The notes: a model not told the origin generated them from the sequence alone. Shown: positions 25,879-35,199, counted from the stretch's first letter. The stretch: DNA of 64,000 nucleotides from SIG565 sp045594065 (GCA_045594065.1 JAZNXU010000017.1:26884-90883); one strand, 5' to 3'. Translations and numbers: made by a program.

Positions 25879-26284
25879 CTTTCATTTTGTTGTTGACGGT
25901 AAGGATTTTACCTTAGCGGGTAATGCTTCGGGTCAGCTTAAGAAAAACCTACGCGAGTTGGGTCTTTCACCCGAAACGGTGCGCCGTGCTGCCATTGCTA
26001 TGTACGAGGGCGAGATTAATATGGTTATCCACGCGGGCGGTGGAGAGGCTGATGTTACTGTTACAGAGGAGCTTATCGAAATCACCCTTACCGACCACGG
26101 TCCGGGCATTAAAGATATTAACGCCGCTATGCAGGAGGGCTTTTCAACCGCGCCTGATGATATTAGGTCCTTAGGTTTTGGCGCTGGTATGGGACTTCCC
26201 AATATGAAGCGTTATTCCGATGAAATGACGATAGAGTCCACTCTGGGTGAGGGCACCACTATCGTTATGAAAATTAAAATCTAA
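25871..26284 (+). CDS. RsbT/RsbW-like ATP-binding protein
   Basis: 137 residues of the GHKL fold, in the anti-sigma/serine-kinase branch. The N box is EGEINMVIHAGGG (about 43-55), the G1 box is TDHGPGIKDINAAMQEGFST and the G2 box is GFGAGMGLPNMKR, closing with STLGEGTTIVMKI. The G1-G2 spacing and the GLP-KR signature resemble RsbT kinases more than histidine kinases. I take the ATG at 25871, within the end of the preceding gene. It would phosphorylate or bind a partner protein; none is obvious in the operon. Confidence 0.83.
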   Translation: MLNFHFVVDGKDFTLAGNASGQLKKNLRELGLSPETVRRAAIAMYEGEINMVIHAGGGEADVTVTEELIEITLTDHGPGIKDINAAMQEGFSTAPDDIRSLGFGAGMGLPNMKRYSDEMTIESTLGEGTTIVMKIKI

Positions 26285-26313
26285 ATTATTATCATTTATC
26301 TTTAGGTGTTTTA

Positions 26314-27594
26314 ATGAGTACATACAAACATTCAGTTTATCTCGAAAAGGATAAATGTAAGGGCTGTACTACCTGCCTGCAGCATTGTCCGACAGAGGCT
26401 ATCAGAATAAGGGACGGTCACGCCGTGATAGACGCTAACCGTTGTGTTGATTGCGGTGAATGTGTAAAGGTATGCCCTCACAAGGCTAAAAAAACGGTAC
26501 TCGATAAATTTGAAGATATAAAGAAATTCAAGTACAAAATAGCCTTACCGGCACCGTCGCTTTATGCTCAGTTTGAAAATTTGGACGATGTTGATTATGT
26601 GCTTCAGGGCCTTTTGGACATTGGCTTTGATTATGTTTATGAGGTTTCCCGTGCAGCTGAGCTTGTATCAAGCTACACAAGAAATTATCTAAAGGCAGAC
26701 GGTGTGCAAAAACCGGCAATCAGCTCAGCCTGCCCTGCAATAGTAAGGCTTATTGAACTGCGTTTTCCCTTTTTAAAGGATAATATTATAAAAATGCTGC
26801 CGCCTATGGAGATTGCGGCGTACCTCGCCGTAAAAGAGGCTAAACAAGCTCATCCCGAGCTTACAGATGATGACATAGGTGTCTGCTTTATTTCTCCGTG
26901 TCCTGCAAAGGTAAGCTATATTAAAAATGGCTTTGGAGAGTATAAAAGCCGTGTAAATGTTGTTGTTTCTATCAGTGATATTTACTTTTTACTGTTAAAT
27001 GCTATGAAGCGTGATAAGGCGCCCGCCGCACTTTCTAAATCCGGTATAATCGGTATAAGCTGGGCGGTATCGGGCGGCGAATCGACTGCGGTGTTTAACG
27101 ATAAGTATTTAGCGGCTGACGGTATTGAAAATGTAATAAGGGTATTAGACCAGATTGAGGACGGCAACATTCCGAATTTGGAGTTTGTCGAGCTCAACGC
27201 CTGTACGGGCGGCTGCGTCGGCGGGGTTATGACAATGCAAAACCCCTTTATTGCCAAAACCAAGCTTCAAAGCTTGCGCCGATATTTACCCGTTTCACAG
27301 AACTTCCTTAGTGAAGAGGAGCTTAAATATATACCTGAATATTACTTTTTCGATAAATTGCCTGAGTATTTACCCATTACAAAGCTCAGCTCTAATATGG
27401 CGGAATCTATGCGAATGCTTGCCGACATACGCAAAATTCGCGATGAGCTTCCGGGCGTTGACTGCGGCTCCTGCGGTGCGCCGACCTGCCGAGCCTTTGC
27501 TGAGGATGTTGTTAAAGGTCAAGCAAGCCTTGATGATTGTATAATAAAACACAAGGCGGAATTTAAAGAATTTTTAAAAAAGGGTGATAGCTAA
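26314..27594 (+). CDS. Sensory-type [FeFe]-hydrogenase-like protein
   Basis: 426 residues. Two N-terminal [4Fe-4S] motifs (CKGCTTCLQHC, CVDCGECVKVC) precede an [FeFe]-hydrogenase large-subunit domain and a C-terminal Fe-S motif (CGSCGAPTCRAFAEDVV). The H-cluster loops read SSACP, SPCPAK and NACTGGCVGG. Alanine in the first loop replaces the proton-relay cysteine of catalytic enzymes, as reported for HydS-type sensory hydrogenases, while the remaining cysteines persist. No PAS domain is present. The gene lies amid DRTGG, HATPase and PHP genes, so an H2 or redox sensor is likelier than a main catalyst. Confidence 0.83.
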   Translation: MSTYKHSVYLEKDKCKGCTTCLQHCPTEAIRIRDGHAVIDANRCVDCGECVKVCPHKAKKTVLDKFEDIKKFKYKIALPAPSLYAQFENLDDVDYVLQGLLDIGFDYVYEVSRAAELVSSYTRNYLKADGVQKPAISSACPAIVRLIELRFPFLKDNIIKMLPPMEIAAYLAVKEAKQAHPELTDDDIGVCFISPCPAKVSYIKNGFGEYKSRVNVVVSISDIYFLLLNAMKRDKAPAALSKSGIIGISWAVSGGESTAVFNDKYLAADGIENVIRVLDQIEDGNIPNLEFVELNACTGGCVGGVMTMQNPFIAKTKLQSLRRYLPVSQNFLSEEELKYIPEYYFFDKLPEYLPITKLSSNMAESMRMLADIRKIRDELPGVDCGSCGAPTCRAFAEDVVKGQASLDDCIIKHKAEFKEFLKKGDS

Positions 27595-27920
27595 TGACCG
27601 TAAGTGATTTTGCAAATGCTAATTCATTAACCGTTATTGCCATGCCGTCACCCGACCGTGAAATTTGCGGCTGTTACATTGGCGACCTGCTTTCGTGGGT
27701 TATGGGCAGAGCCAAGGAAGACGACGCTTGGATAACAATAATGTCCAATGCAAATACCATAGCGGTAGCGTCACTTACAAATGTTGCGTGTGTTATTTTG
27801 GCTGAGAATGTGAGCTTAGATGGTGATATTGTTAAAACCGCCGAAGCTAACGGCATTAATGTGTTAAAAAGCCCGCTCTCTTCGTATGAAACGGCTTTAC
27901 TTTTAAACGGTAAATTTTAA
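27594..27920 (+). CDS. DRTGG-like protein (second copy)
   Basis: 108 residues, similar in plan to the protein at 25513: a glycine-rich turn (CGCYIGDLLSWVMGRA), NANTIAVASLTNVACVILAEN, and a C-terminal helix. Its start overlaps the stop of the hydrogenase-like gene by one base, and its stop overlaps the start of the PHP gene by one base, so all three are translationally coupled. Function unknown; probably a small ligand-binding or adaptor protein. Confidence 0.77.
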   Translation: MTVSDFANANSLTVIAMPSPDREICGCYIGDLLSWVMGRAKEDDAWITIMSNANTIAVASLTNVACVILAENVSLDGDIVKTAEANGINVLKSPLSSYETALLLNGKF

Positions 27921-28648
27921 TGCCGAAGTTCTATTACGATTTACACACACATTCCTGCCTATCCCCCTGCGGGGATACAGATAACACACCCTGCAATATT
28001 GCAGGTATTGCCGCACTCTCACAGCTTAATATTGTAGCCCTTACCGATCATAACACCGCTCGTAATTGTCCCGCTTTTTTTAAAGCGGCAGAGCATTATG
28101 GCATTATTCCAATAGCGGGTATGGAATTAACCACCGCTGAGGATATACATATTGTTTGCCTTTTCCCGACACTTGATAAGGCACTTAAATACAGCGACTA
28201 TATTGATACGCGCCGAATTAAAATTAAAAACCGCCCCGATATTTTCGGTGAGCAGCTAATTTTAAGTGAAAACGATGAGGTAGTAGGTGAAGAGGAATTC
28301 CTCCTTTCGAATGCTACTACAGTCACTGTAGATGAGGTTAAGGATTTAGTCGAGTCTTTCGGTGGAGTTTGCTTTCCAGCACATATTGACAGGGCTGCAA
28401 ACAGTATAATTTCTGTGTTGGGCACCCTGCCCGATACCCCCGATTTTAACTGTGTTGAATTTTACGGCAGTGAAAAAATCGAGGAATACAGGGCGAAATA
28501 CCCAATAAAAAACAAAAAGATTATTATAGATTCCGATGCCCACTATCTGCACAGCGTTCGGGATAAGGAAAATTATATAGAACTGTCGGCGAGCCCTGAA
28601 AACCCGCAAGAGGTAGTAGAAAAGCTTTTTAATTACTTGAGGGATTAG
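27920..28648 (+). CDS. PHP-domain phosphoesterase
   Basis: 242 residues with PHP metal motifs in order: DLHTHSCLSPCG (about 6-17), ALTDHNTARN, IAGMELTTAEDIHIVC, GGVCFPAHIDRA and DSDAHYLH. The fold hydrolyses phosphate esters, for example histidinol phosphate, nucleoside 3',5'-bisphosphates or phosphopeptides in different families. Sitting between a DRTGG protein and a GHKL ATPase it could reverse a phosphorylation, but its substrate is unknown. One base overlaps the gene before, and one base separates it from the gene after. Confidence 0.87.
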   Translation: MPKFYYDLHTHSCLSPCGDTDNTPCNIAGIAALSQLNIVALTDHNTARNCPAFFKAAEHYGIIPIAGMELTTAEDIHIVCLFPTLDKALKYSDYIDTRRIKIKNRPDIFGEQLILSENDEVVGEEEFLLSNATTVTVDEVKDLVESFGGVCFPAHIDRAANSIISVLGTLPDTPDFNCVEFYGSEKIEEYRAKYPIKNKKIIIDSDAHYLHSVRDKENYIELSASPENPQEVVEKLFNYLRD

Positions 28649-28649
28649 T

Positions 28650-29198
28650 ATGAAAGAATTATCACTCAACATTTTGGATATAACCGAAAATTCGTTAAAA
28701 GCGGGCTCTGTTTTTACCGAGATTTTGCTTACAGAAACCGATGAAACACTAAGTATTATAATTCGTGATAACGGCTGCGGAATGAGTGAGGAAATGTGCG
28801 CACGGGTTACTGACCCGTTTTGCACCAGCCGAACTACACGCAAGGTGGGGCTCGGTGTTCCGTTTTTTAAGCTACAAGCCGAGCAAACAGGCGGCAGTTT
28901 TAAAATTACATCAAAGCATATCGATAAGCATCCCGATAATCACGGAACAGTGGTTGAGGCACTTTTCTATAAAAACCATATCGACTTTACACCATTGGGT
29001 GAAATAGTTGAAACAATTATAACCTTAATTCAGGGGCACCCCGAAACCGATTTTTATTTCTCCCACAAAAAGGGCGAGGCACAGGTGCTGCTTGATACCC
29101 GCGAAATTCGCGCTCAGCTCGGCGAAATTCCGCTTTCAGAGTTTGAGATACTTTGCTGGATTAAGGATTATTTAAATGAGCAATATATAAATCTGTAA
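28650..29198 (+). CDS. GHKL ATPase, histidine-kinase-like without a His domain
   Basis: 182 residues. The N box is LNILDITENSLKAG (about 5-18), G1 is IRDNGCGMSEEM, and G2 is VGLGVPFFKLQAEQTGGSF, ending with GTVVEALF; the C-terminal 60 residues are unassigned. No phosphoacceptor helix or sensor is fused, so any kinase activity must target a separate protein. Together with the RsbT-like protein it makes two different GHKL ATPases in one hydrogenase operon. Confidence 0.82.
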   Translation: MKELSLNILDITENSLKAGSVFTEILLTETDETLSIIIRDNGCGMSEEMCARVTDPFCTSRTTRKVGLGVPFFKLQAEQTGGSFKITSKHIDKHPDNHGTVVEALFYKNHIDFTPLGEIVETIITLIQGHPETDFYFSHKKGEAQVLLDTREIRAQLGEIPLSEFEILCWIKDYLNEQYINL

Positions 29199-29238
29199 AA
29201 AGATATATTGATATATACTAAAAGGAGAGGAAAGTATT

Positions 29239-29607
29239 ATGAAATCATTAGCTGAACTTCAGGCCATCAAAGACAAGATGCGCGACAAGGTAGTTCTTCG
29301 CGAAGGCTACGGTGAAAAGCGTGTAGTAGTTGGTATGGCAACCTGCGGTATTGCCGCAGGCGCTCGCCCCGTGCTTAACGCATTTGTTGCAGGCGTAAAT
29401 GAGGCAGGTCTCGCTTCTAGCGTAACCGTTACTCAGACTGGCTGCATCGGCATCTGCGATTATGAGCCGGTTGTAGAGGTTTACGAGGCTGGCAAAGAAA
29501 AGGTAACCTATGTTAAAATGACTGCCGAGAAGGCTGCAGAGGTTATTGAAAAACATTTAAAGAACGGCAATGTAGTGTCAGAGTACACTATCGCCGCTAA
29601 TAAATAA
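29239..29607 (+). CDS. Thioredoxin-like [2Fe-2S] ferredoxin
   Basis: 122 residues. An N-terminal helix (ELQAIKDKMRDKVVLRE) precedes a thioredoxin-like ferredoxin with CGIAAGA and CIGICDYEP segments. It opens the second half of the operon with AAGGAGAGG and directly precedes hydB, whose N terminus carries a similar domain. It probably donates or relays electrons in the Hyd complex, or is a detached version of that domain. Confidence 0.88.
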   Translation: MKSLAELQAIKDKMRDKVVLREGYGEKRVVVGMATCGIAAGARPVLNAFVAGVNEAGLASSVTVTQTGCIGICDYEPVVEVYEAGKEKVTYVKMTAEKAAEVIEKHLKNGNVVSEYTIAANK

Positions 29608-29624
29608 TTGTGGAGGTTTAAGGA

Positions 29625-31439
29625 ATGATTCGTACACACGTATTAGTTTGCGGCGGTACAGGCTGTACTTCTTCGGGTAGTACATCGATTCAGCAGGCTT
29701 TTGCTGAAAACATTGAGGCTATGGGCCTTTCCGATGAAGTTAAAATTGTTCAGACCGGTTGCTTCGGTTTGTGCGCAATGGGTCCGGTTGTTATCATCCA
29801 TCCCGATGGCACATTCTACAGCCGCGTTGAGGTTGACGATGTTAAAGAAATTGTTGAGGAGCATCTTTTAAAGGGTCGTGTTGTAACACGCCTTGAATAT
29901 AAGGATGATACCATTGCTGAAGAAATAGAAAATGTATCTCTTAACGATACTGCTTTCTACAAATCTCAGACCCGTGTAGCACTTCGCAACTGCGGTGTTA
30001 TCAACCCTGAGGAAATTGATGAATATATCGCTATGGACGGTTATGCAGCACTCGGTAAGGTGCTTACCGAAATGACCCCTGAAGATGTAATTAAGTGCAT
30101 CAGCGATTCAGGTCTTCGCGGTCGTGGAGGCGGCGGCTTCCCGACAGGCAGAAAATGGTCACTCACAGCTGCTAACCATGCCGATCAGAAGTATGTTGTT
30201 TGTAACGCCGACGAGGGCGACCCTGGTGCATTTATGGACCGTTCGGTACTTGAGGGCGACCCACATTGTATTATTGAGGCTATGGCAATCTGCGGTTACG
30301 CTACAGGTGCTACTCAGGGCTATGTTTATGTTCGTGCTGAGTACCCGATTGCAGTTTCCCGTTTAGCTATTGCTATTAAGCAGGCAAGAGAATACGGTCT
30401 GCTTGGCAAAAACATTTTTGGCTCAGGCTTCGATTTCGATTTAGATATTCGCCTAGGCGCTGGTGCTTTCGTTTGCGGTGAGGAAACCGCTCTTATGACC
30501 TCTATCGAGGGTAACCGCGGTGAGCCGCGTCCCCGTCCGCCTTATCCGGCAGTAAAGGGTCTTTTCGGCAAGCCCACCACCGAAAACAATGTTGAAACCT
30601 TTGCCAACATTCCGCAAATTATTCTCCGCGGTGCTGATTGGTTTGCTTCAATGGGTACTGAGAAATCTAAGGGTACTAAGGTATTCGCTTTAGGTGGTAA
30701 GATTAAAAACACAGGTCTTGTTGAAATCCCGATGGGTACAACTCTTCGTCACATCATCGAGGAAATCGGCGGCGGTATTCCTAACGGCAAGAAATTCAAA
30801 GCCGCTCAGACAGGTGGTCCCTCAGGCGGATGTATTCCTGCACACCTTATGGACACCGAGGTTGACTACGATAACCTTGTTGCTATGGGCTGTATGATGG
30901 GCTCAGGCGGTCTTATCGTAATGGATGAAGACAACTGTATGGTTGATATGGCTAAGTTCTTCTTAGAGATTACGGTTGATGAGTCTTGCGGTAAGTGTAC
31001 ACCCTGCCGTGTTGGTACTAAAAGACTTCTCGAACTCCTCGATAAAATCACCGAGGGCAAGGGAACTCTCGAGGATATCGACAGAATTGAAGAGCTTTCT
31101 AACTACATAAAGGCAAACTCACTTTGCGGACTCGGTCAGACAGCTCCAAACCCTGTACTTGCAACCCTTAAGTTCTTTAAGGATGAGTACATCACACACG
31201 TTACAGATAAGAAGTGCCCTGCAGGCGTATGTAAAGATCTTCTCACATTTACAATCGATAAGGATAAATGTATCGGTTGCGGAATGTGCGCAAGACAGTG
31301 CCCTGCAAATGCAATTCTCAAAACAGATTATATCGCTGAGGGTCATAAACTTCCGTCCTATACAATCGACGCTGATAAGTGCGTTAAGTGCGGCGCTTGT
31401 ATCGGTACTTGTAAGTTTAAGGCTATCAGTAAACAGTAA
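29625..31439 (+). CDS. hydB: HydB/NuoF-like NADH-binding flavoprotein subunit
   Basis: 604 residues. Order: a thioredoxin-like [2Fe-2S] domain (CGGTGCTSSGS, CFGLCAMG), the FMN/NADH-binding core (GLRGRGGGGFPTGRKW, NADEGDPGAFMDR, GAGAFVCGEETALM), the NuoF [4Fe-4S] ligands (SCGKCTPCRVG), and two C-terminal [4Fe-4S] clusters (CIGCGMCARQC, CVKCGACIGTC). In trimeric hydrogenases this subunit exchanges electrons with NAD(H) and is where bifurcation or confurcation with ferredoxin takes place. It lies 14 bases from hydA. Confidence 0.95.
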   Translation: MIRTHVLVCGGTGCTSSGSTSIQQAFAENIEAMGLSDEVKIVQTGCFGLCAMGPVVIIHPDGTFYSRVEVDDVKEIVEEHLLKGRVVTRLEYKDDTIAEEIENVSLNDTAFYKSQTRVALRNCGVINPEEIDEYIAMDGYAALGKVLTEMTPEDVIKCISDSGLRGRGGGGFPTGRKWSLTAANHADQKYVVCNADEGDPGAFMDRSVLEGDPHCIIEAMAICGYATGATQGYVYVRAEYPIAVSRLAIAIKQAREYGLLGKNIFGSGFDFDLDIRLGAGAFVCGEETALMTSIEGNRGEPRPRPPYPAVKGLFGKPTTENNVETFANIPQIILRGADWFASMGTEKSKGTKVFALGGKIKNTGLVEIPMGTTLRHIIEEIGGGIPNGKKFKAAQTGGPSGGCIPAHLMDTEVDYDNLVAMGCMMGSGGLIVMDEDNCMVDMAKFFLEITVDESCGKCTPCRVGTKRLLELLDKITEGKGTLEDIDRIEELSNYIKANSLCGLGQTAPNPVLATLKFFKDEYITHVTDKKCPAGVCKDLLTFTIDKDKCIGCGMCARQCPANAILKTDYIAEGHKLPSYTIDADKCVKCGACIGTCKFKAISKQ

Positions 31440-31453
31440 GGGGGTCCAACACA

Positions 31454-33193
31454 ATGGAAATGGTTAATGTAAAAGTAAACGGCATTGCCGTAAGTGTCGA
31501 AAAGGGCTCCACTATACTTGAGGCTGCCCGTAAGGCAGGCGTAGAAATTCCTACACTCTGCTATATGAAAGAGAAAAACGAGATTGGTGCTTGCCGTATC
31601 TGTGTTGTAGAGGCTACAGGTGCTCGCGGTCTTGTAACCGCATGTGTATACCCCGTAGCTGAGGGTATGGAAATTCAAACCAATACCGCTAAAATTCAAG
31701 AGGCTCGTAAAACCACACTCGAGCTTATCCTTTCAACACACGAGAAAAAGTGTCTTTCTTGCGTTCGTTCAACTAATTGCGAGCTCCAGAAGCTCTGCCT
31801 TGAGTATGGCGTAGAAGAGGATGCTTTCGGTGGCTACAAGCCAGAGTATAAGCTTGATGAGAGCACACCGCACTTAGTAAGAGATAACAATAAATGTATT
31901 CTTTGCCGTCGCTGCGTTGCTGTTTGTGAAGAACAGTATGTAAGTGTTATCGGCGCTAACGACCGTGGTATTGATACTAACATCGGCTCTGCTTTTAATA
32001 AAGAGCTCGGCGATGTTCCCTGTATCTCTTGCGGTCAGTGTACAGCAGTTTGCCCCACAGGCGCACTGACTGAAAAGGACGATACCGATAAGGTTTGGGC
32101 AGCTCTTGCTGACCCCACCAAGCATGTTGTTGTTCAAACAGCTCCGTCCATTCGCGCTACACTCGGTGAGTGCTTTGGTATGCCTGTTGGCACAAATGTA
32201 GAGGGTAAAATGGTTGCCGCTCTTCGTCGTCTTGGCTTCGATAAGGTGTTTGATACCGACTTTGCTGCCGACCTTACAATTGTTGAAGAGGCTAACGAGT
32301 TGGTTGAGAGAATCAAGAACGGCGGAACTCTGCCGATGATTACCTCCTGCTCGCCCGGTTGGGTTAAGTTCTGCGAGTTCTATTATCCCGATATGCTCGA
32401 GCATTTATCCTCCTGTAAGTCACCTCAGCAGATGGCAGGCGCAGTAATTAAGACCTATTACGCTGAAAAGATGGGTATTGATCCGAAAGACATCGTAAGC
32501 GTATCTGTAATGCCATGTACTGCTAAGAAGTTCGAAATTGGCAGAGCCGACCAGTCTGCAGCAGGTGTTCCGGATGTTGATATTGCTCTTACCACCCGCG
32601 AGCTTGCCCGTATGATTGACCGTGCAGGTCTTAAGTTTACAATGCTTCCCGATGAGGAATTTGATAACCCGCTCGGCGAGGACACAGGCGCAGCCGTTAT
32701 CTTCGGTGCAACAGGCGGCGTTATGGAAGCAGCCGTTCGTACAGCTAATGCTTGGCTCAATGGCGCTACCGAGGCTATCGATTTAGAGGCCGTTCGTGGC
32801 ACACAGGGTCTCAAAACTGCTTCTGTTAATGTTGGCGGAACCGAGCTTAAGGTAGCCGTAGCATCAGGCGCAGCAGCTGCCAAGGTTGTTATGGATAAGC
32901 TTAAAAACGGCAACCCCGATGGTTGGGGCTTTATCGAGATTATGGGATGTCCCGGCGGCTGTGTAAACGGCGGCGGTCAGCCCATCCAGCCGCAGTATGT
33001 TCGTGATACTGTAGACCTTAAGGCAGTTCGTGCTAAGGCTCTTTACGATCAGGACGCTGCAATGGAAATCCGTATGTCACACGAATCACCTGTTATCAAA
33101 ACTCTTTACAGTGAGTGGTACGACGGTTTTGGCGGTCACAAGGCTCACCACGACCTCCACACAACCTATACTGCAAGAAAGAAATTCAACTAA
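31454..33193 (+). CDS. hydA: [FeFe] hydrogenase catalytic subunit
   Basis: 579 residues. N-terminal [2Fe-2S] ferredoxin domain (TLCYMKEKNEIGACRICVVE), a His-Cys3 [4Fe-4S] site (HEKKCLSCVRSTNC), two [4Fe-4S] motifs (CILCRRCVAVC, CISCGQCTAVC), then the H-cluster domain: TSCSPGW, MPCTAKKFE and MGCPGGCVNGGGQP, with a short small-subunit tail (SEWYDGFGGHKAHHDLHTTY). It reduces protons to H2. The TSCSP form of loop 1 is one I associate with the multisubunit NADH-linked group. It is the last gene of the operon and is followed by a strong terminator. Confidence 0.96.
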   Translation: MEMVNVKVNGIAVSVEKGSTILEAARKAGVEIPTLCYMKEKNEIGACRICVVEATGARGLVTACVYPVAEGMEIQTNTAKIQEARKTTLELILSTHEKKCLSCVRSTNCELQKLCLEYGVEEDAFGGYKPEYKLDESTPHLVRDNNKCILCRRCVAVCEEQYVSVIGANDRGIDTNIGSAFNKELGDVPCISCGQCTAVCPTGALTEKDDTDKVWAALADPTKHVVVQTAPSIRATLGECFGMPVGTNVEGKMVAALRRLGFDKVFDTDFAADLTIVEEANELVERIKNGGTLPMITSCSPGWVKFCEFYYPDMLEHLSSCKSPQQMAGAVIKTYYAEKMGIDPKDIVSVSVMPCTAKKFEIGRADQSAAGVPDVDIALTTRELARMIDRAGLKFTMLPDEEFDNPLGEDTGAAVIFGATGGVMEAAVRTANAWLNGATEAIDLEAVRGTQGLKTASVNVGGTELKVAVASGAAAAKVVMDKLKNGNPDGWGFIEIMGCPGGCVNGGGQPIQPQYVRDTVDLKAVRAKALYDQDAAMEIRMSHESPVIKTLYSEWYDGFGGHKAHHDLHTTYTARKKFN

Positions 33194-33197
33194 TATT

Positions 33198-33236
33198 AAC
33201 CCCCCGAAGCTCAAAAACTTCGGGGGGTTCCTTTTA
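33198..33236 (+). terminator. Intrinsic terminator ending the hydrogenase operon
   Basis: Twelve-pair stem AACCCCCCGAAG/CTTCGGGGGGTT around eight bases, then a CCTTTTATTT tail. It overlaps the 3' end of the convergent gene. Confidence 0.87.
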
Positions 33237-34196
33237 TTTATTAAGTGCTTTAATTCGGCGAATGTCTTTGCCGTAAAATGGTATCAATTTATAGTTGCCA
33301 ACAATTCTTGAAGAAACTCGCGCTGTGTAATACTCTTCAATTTGTGAAAAAGAAAGATTTGTGTTAATTATTGTAGGCAGTGAGTTATTTATTCGAGTAT
33401 TAATTATGTTATTTACTAGATTTTTTGCGAAAGAGGACTGAATTTCTGCCCCTAAATCATCTATAACCAATAAGTCAATGTTAAGTATTGCATCAAGTTT
33501 GTCCATACTACCGGCGTTTAATAAATATTCGTTTTGTACTTGTAAAAATAAATTCTGTGCCGAGCCGTATATAACACCATAGCCTTTTTCAATTACAGAT
33601 TTTATAATAGCCATTGTTAGGTGCGTTTTACCAAGTCCAACATTACCTATTAATATTAGGTTTTCGGAGTGTCGAGAAAAGCTGTCAGCATAGTTCTTTA
33701 TTGTGTTAAAGATGTTGCCCATATGCTCTCGTGGATTTATACCGTCTTTGCCGGATACATCGGGATAGTATTTCAAATCAAAATTATGAAAGCCCTGTTC
33801 TTCAATAGGCATTTGCTCTGACATATCTTGCATAACTAATTTTTTAGCAATGAGCTTTACGCATTCGCAAAGTGAATTTCCTAAATACCCTGTATCGTTA
33901 CATTTTTGACAAGAGGCAACAGGTGCTTGTATTTCAGTGCTTTTAAATATTTCTGCCTTTTTTGCTTGTAGCTCTGCTGATTTTAATTCATAAATTTTAA
34001 CATCATCGGTTTTGCCCGCCATTGCCGCCATCATGGCTTTTGCGCCGATTGAAGAGAGTTCAGCATCAATGTCACCAAGTTCAGGCACAGAGTTATAAAG
34101 CTCGTTTAATCTTTGTTCGTATTGTTTTTGTCTTGCTTTTTTATCAGCAAGAATTATTTCGATTGCTTTTTTATAGTATCCATTATTATAAGCCAA
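33234..34196 (-). CDS. DnaC/DnaI-like replicative helicase loader ATPase
   Basis: 320 residues. An N-terminal helical region carries a possible zinc site (CQKCNDTGYLGNSLCEC), followed by an AAA+ core: Walker A IGNVGLGKTH (about 195-204), Walker B LLVIDDLGAE and sensor 1 IINTNLSF. This fits primosomal DnaI/DnaC that loads DnaB helicase. Translation starts at TTG with AGGAGTG, six bases after the DnaD-like gene, so the two form a replication-initiation pair. Confidence 0.9.
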   Translation of the reverse strand: MAYNNGYYKKAIEIILADKKARQKQYEQRLNELYNSVPELGDIDAELSSIGAKAMMAAMAGKTDDVKIYELKSAELQAKKAEIFKSTEIQAPVASCQKCNDTGYLGNSLCECVKLIAKKLVMQDMSEQMPIEEQGFHNFDLKYYPDVSGKDGINPREHMGNIFNTIKNYADSFSRHSENLILIGNVGLGKTHLTMAIIKSVIEKGYGVIYGSAQNLFLQVQNEYLLNAGSMDKLDAILNIDLLVIDDLGAEIQSSFAKNLVNNIINTRINNSLPTIINTNLSFSQIEEYYTARVSSRIVGNYKLIPFYGKDIRRIKALNK

Positions 34197-34202
34197 TTAA
34201 GA

Positions 34203-35141
34203 TCACTCCTTATAACCGATATTTAGCATCGCATCTATTTCACTTATATCAGAACTTGCAAAAGTGGTATGCTTTTTCTTTTGGCTTTTGCGTGCGCTTT
34301 CTGCTTCTTCAATGTCCTTTATTGTAGTGTAACCATTAAGGTGCCAATTTTCAAGAATTCTTGCAGTGTATCGAATGTCGAATTTGGATTTTACATCTAC
34401 GCATTTTTCATACGCCGCACGCAACATTTCACGCGAAAAGCCCCAATCCTTTACCCAGAGTCCCGCATATTCGAGCTCCTTTTTGCTTGCCATACGCGGC
34501 TCGATGCCAAAAGCGGCTTCAACAATTCTCCAAGCAGTTTTCTTTTCATACATTGCGGTTATGTATTTTTCGGCAGTGATTATACTGTCCACGCCGTTGT
34601 TAGTCCATTCAATAGCTGTACGTTCAATAAAGGACACATTTAATTTTGCTTCGGCCTTTGCATACTCTAGTAGCATAAGTATTAGGGATATATCCATTCC
34701 CAAATCATCAAACAGCCAGACTAAAGAGGATGTTTCATTAAATTTAAGAGATCTGCCGAACTTATTCTGTGCCTCCTGCAAAAGCTCGGCTATCTGCTCG
34801 TTTTCAGTGCCTCGGCGGATAATTTCTTCGCGGGAGGGCTTAACAACGGCAGATTTAACTACTTTTTTCGGCTCTCTGCTTTCGGCAACGGCAACACCGC
34901 CCGTTTTTGGTATAAAAATTTGTGCAGCTCCCCAATAACTCAGCGCGTCGGCAACATCGCTTTCGGGTAGAGATAGGGCAGAGGCAATTTCCCCGTCGGC
35001 TGGATCCTCCGACAGGTGGCTTAAAACATATAAAAGCACCCTTAGCTGTGTGGGAGTAGCTAATTTTAAATGCTTCTCAGCCACTACCGATGGTACATTA
35101 AAGTTTTTTTGAAACATTGCGGGATTTGCAAAATAATTCAT
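34203..35141 (-). CDS. DnaD-domain replication initiation protein
   Basis: 312 residues. An N-terminal winged-helix-like part (KHLKLATPTQLRVLLYVLSH...LSLPESDVADALSYW) and one or two DnaB/DnaD C-terminal helical domains (YAKAEAKLNVSFIERTAIEWTNNGV; DIRYTARILENWHLNGYTTIKD) with the YxxxIxxxW-type motif. It assists DnaA-dependent helicase loading. It is the first gene of a two-gene operon with the DnaC-like ATPase and has a good promoter. Confidence 0.88.
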   Translation of the reverse strand: MNYFANPAMFQKNFNVPSVVAEKHLKLATPTQLRVLLYVLSHLSEDPADGEIASALSLPESDVADALSYWGAAQIFIPKTGGVAVAESREPKKVVKSAVVKPSREEIIRRGTENEQIAELLQEAQNKFGRSLKFNETSSLVWLFDDLGMDISLILMLLEYAKAEAKLNVSFIERTAIEWTNNGVDSIITAEKYITAMYEKKTAWRIVEAAFGIEPRMASKKELEYAGLWVKDWGFSREMLRAAYEKCVDVKSKFDIRYTARILENWHLNGYTTIKDIEEAESARKSQKKKHTTFASSDISEIDAMLNIGYKE

Positions 35142-35170
35142 AATCTTACCCCAAATTATAATTTAGATAA

Positions 35171-35199
35171 ATTATACCATTATTTTTTTGAATTGTAAA
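35171..35199 (-). promoter_or_regulatory. Promoter for the DnaD/DnaC operon
   Basis: Minus-strand TTTACA, 17-base spacer, perfect TATAAT, about 30 bases before the start codon. Confidence 0.65.

Noticed and set aside
31874..32404. Antisense frame of 176 codons inside hydA
   Set aside because: Cys/Asn-rich product with no family resemblance, caused by codon bias of the conserved gene on the other strand.
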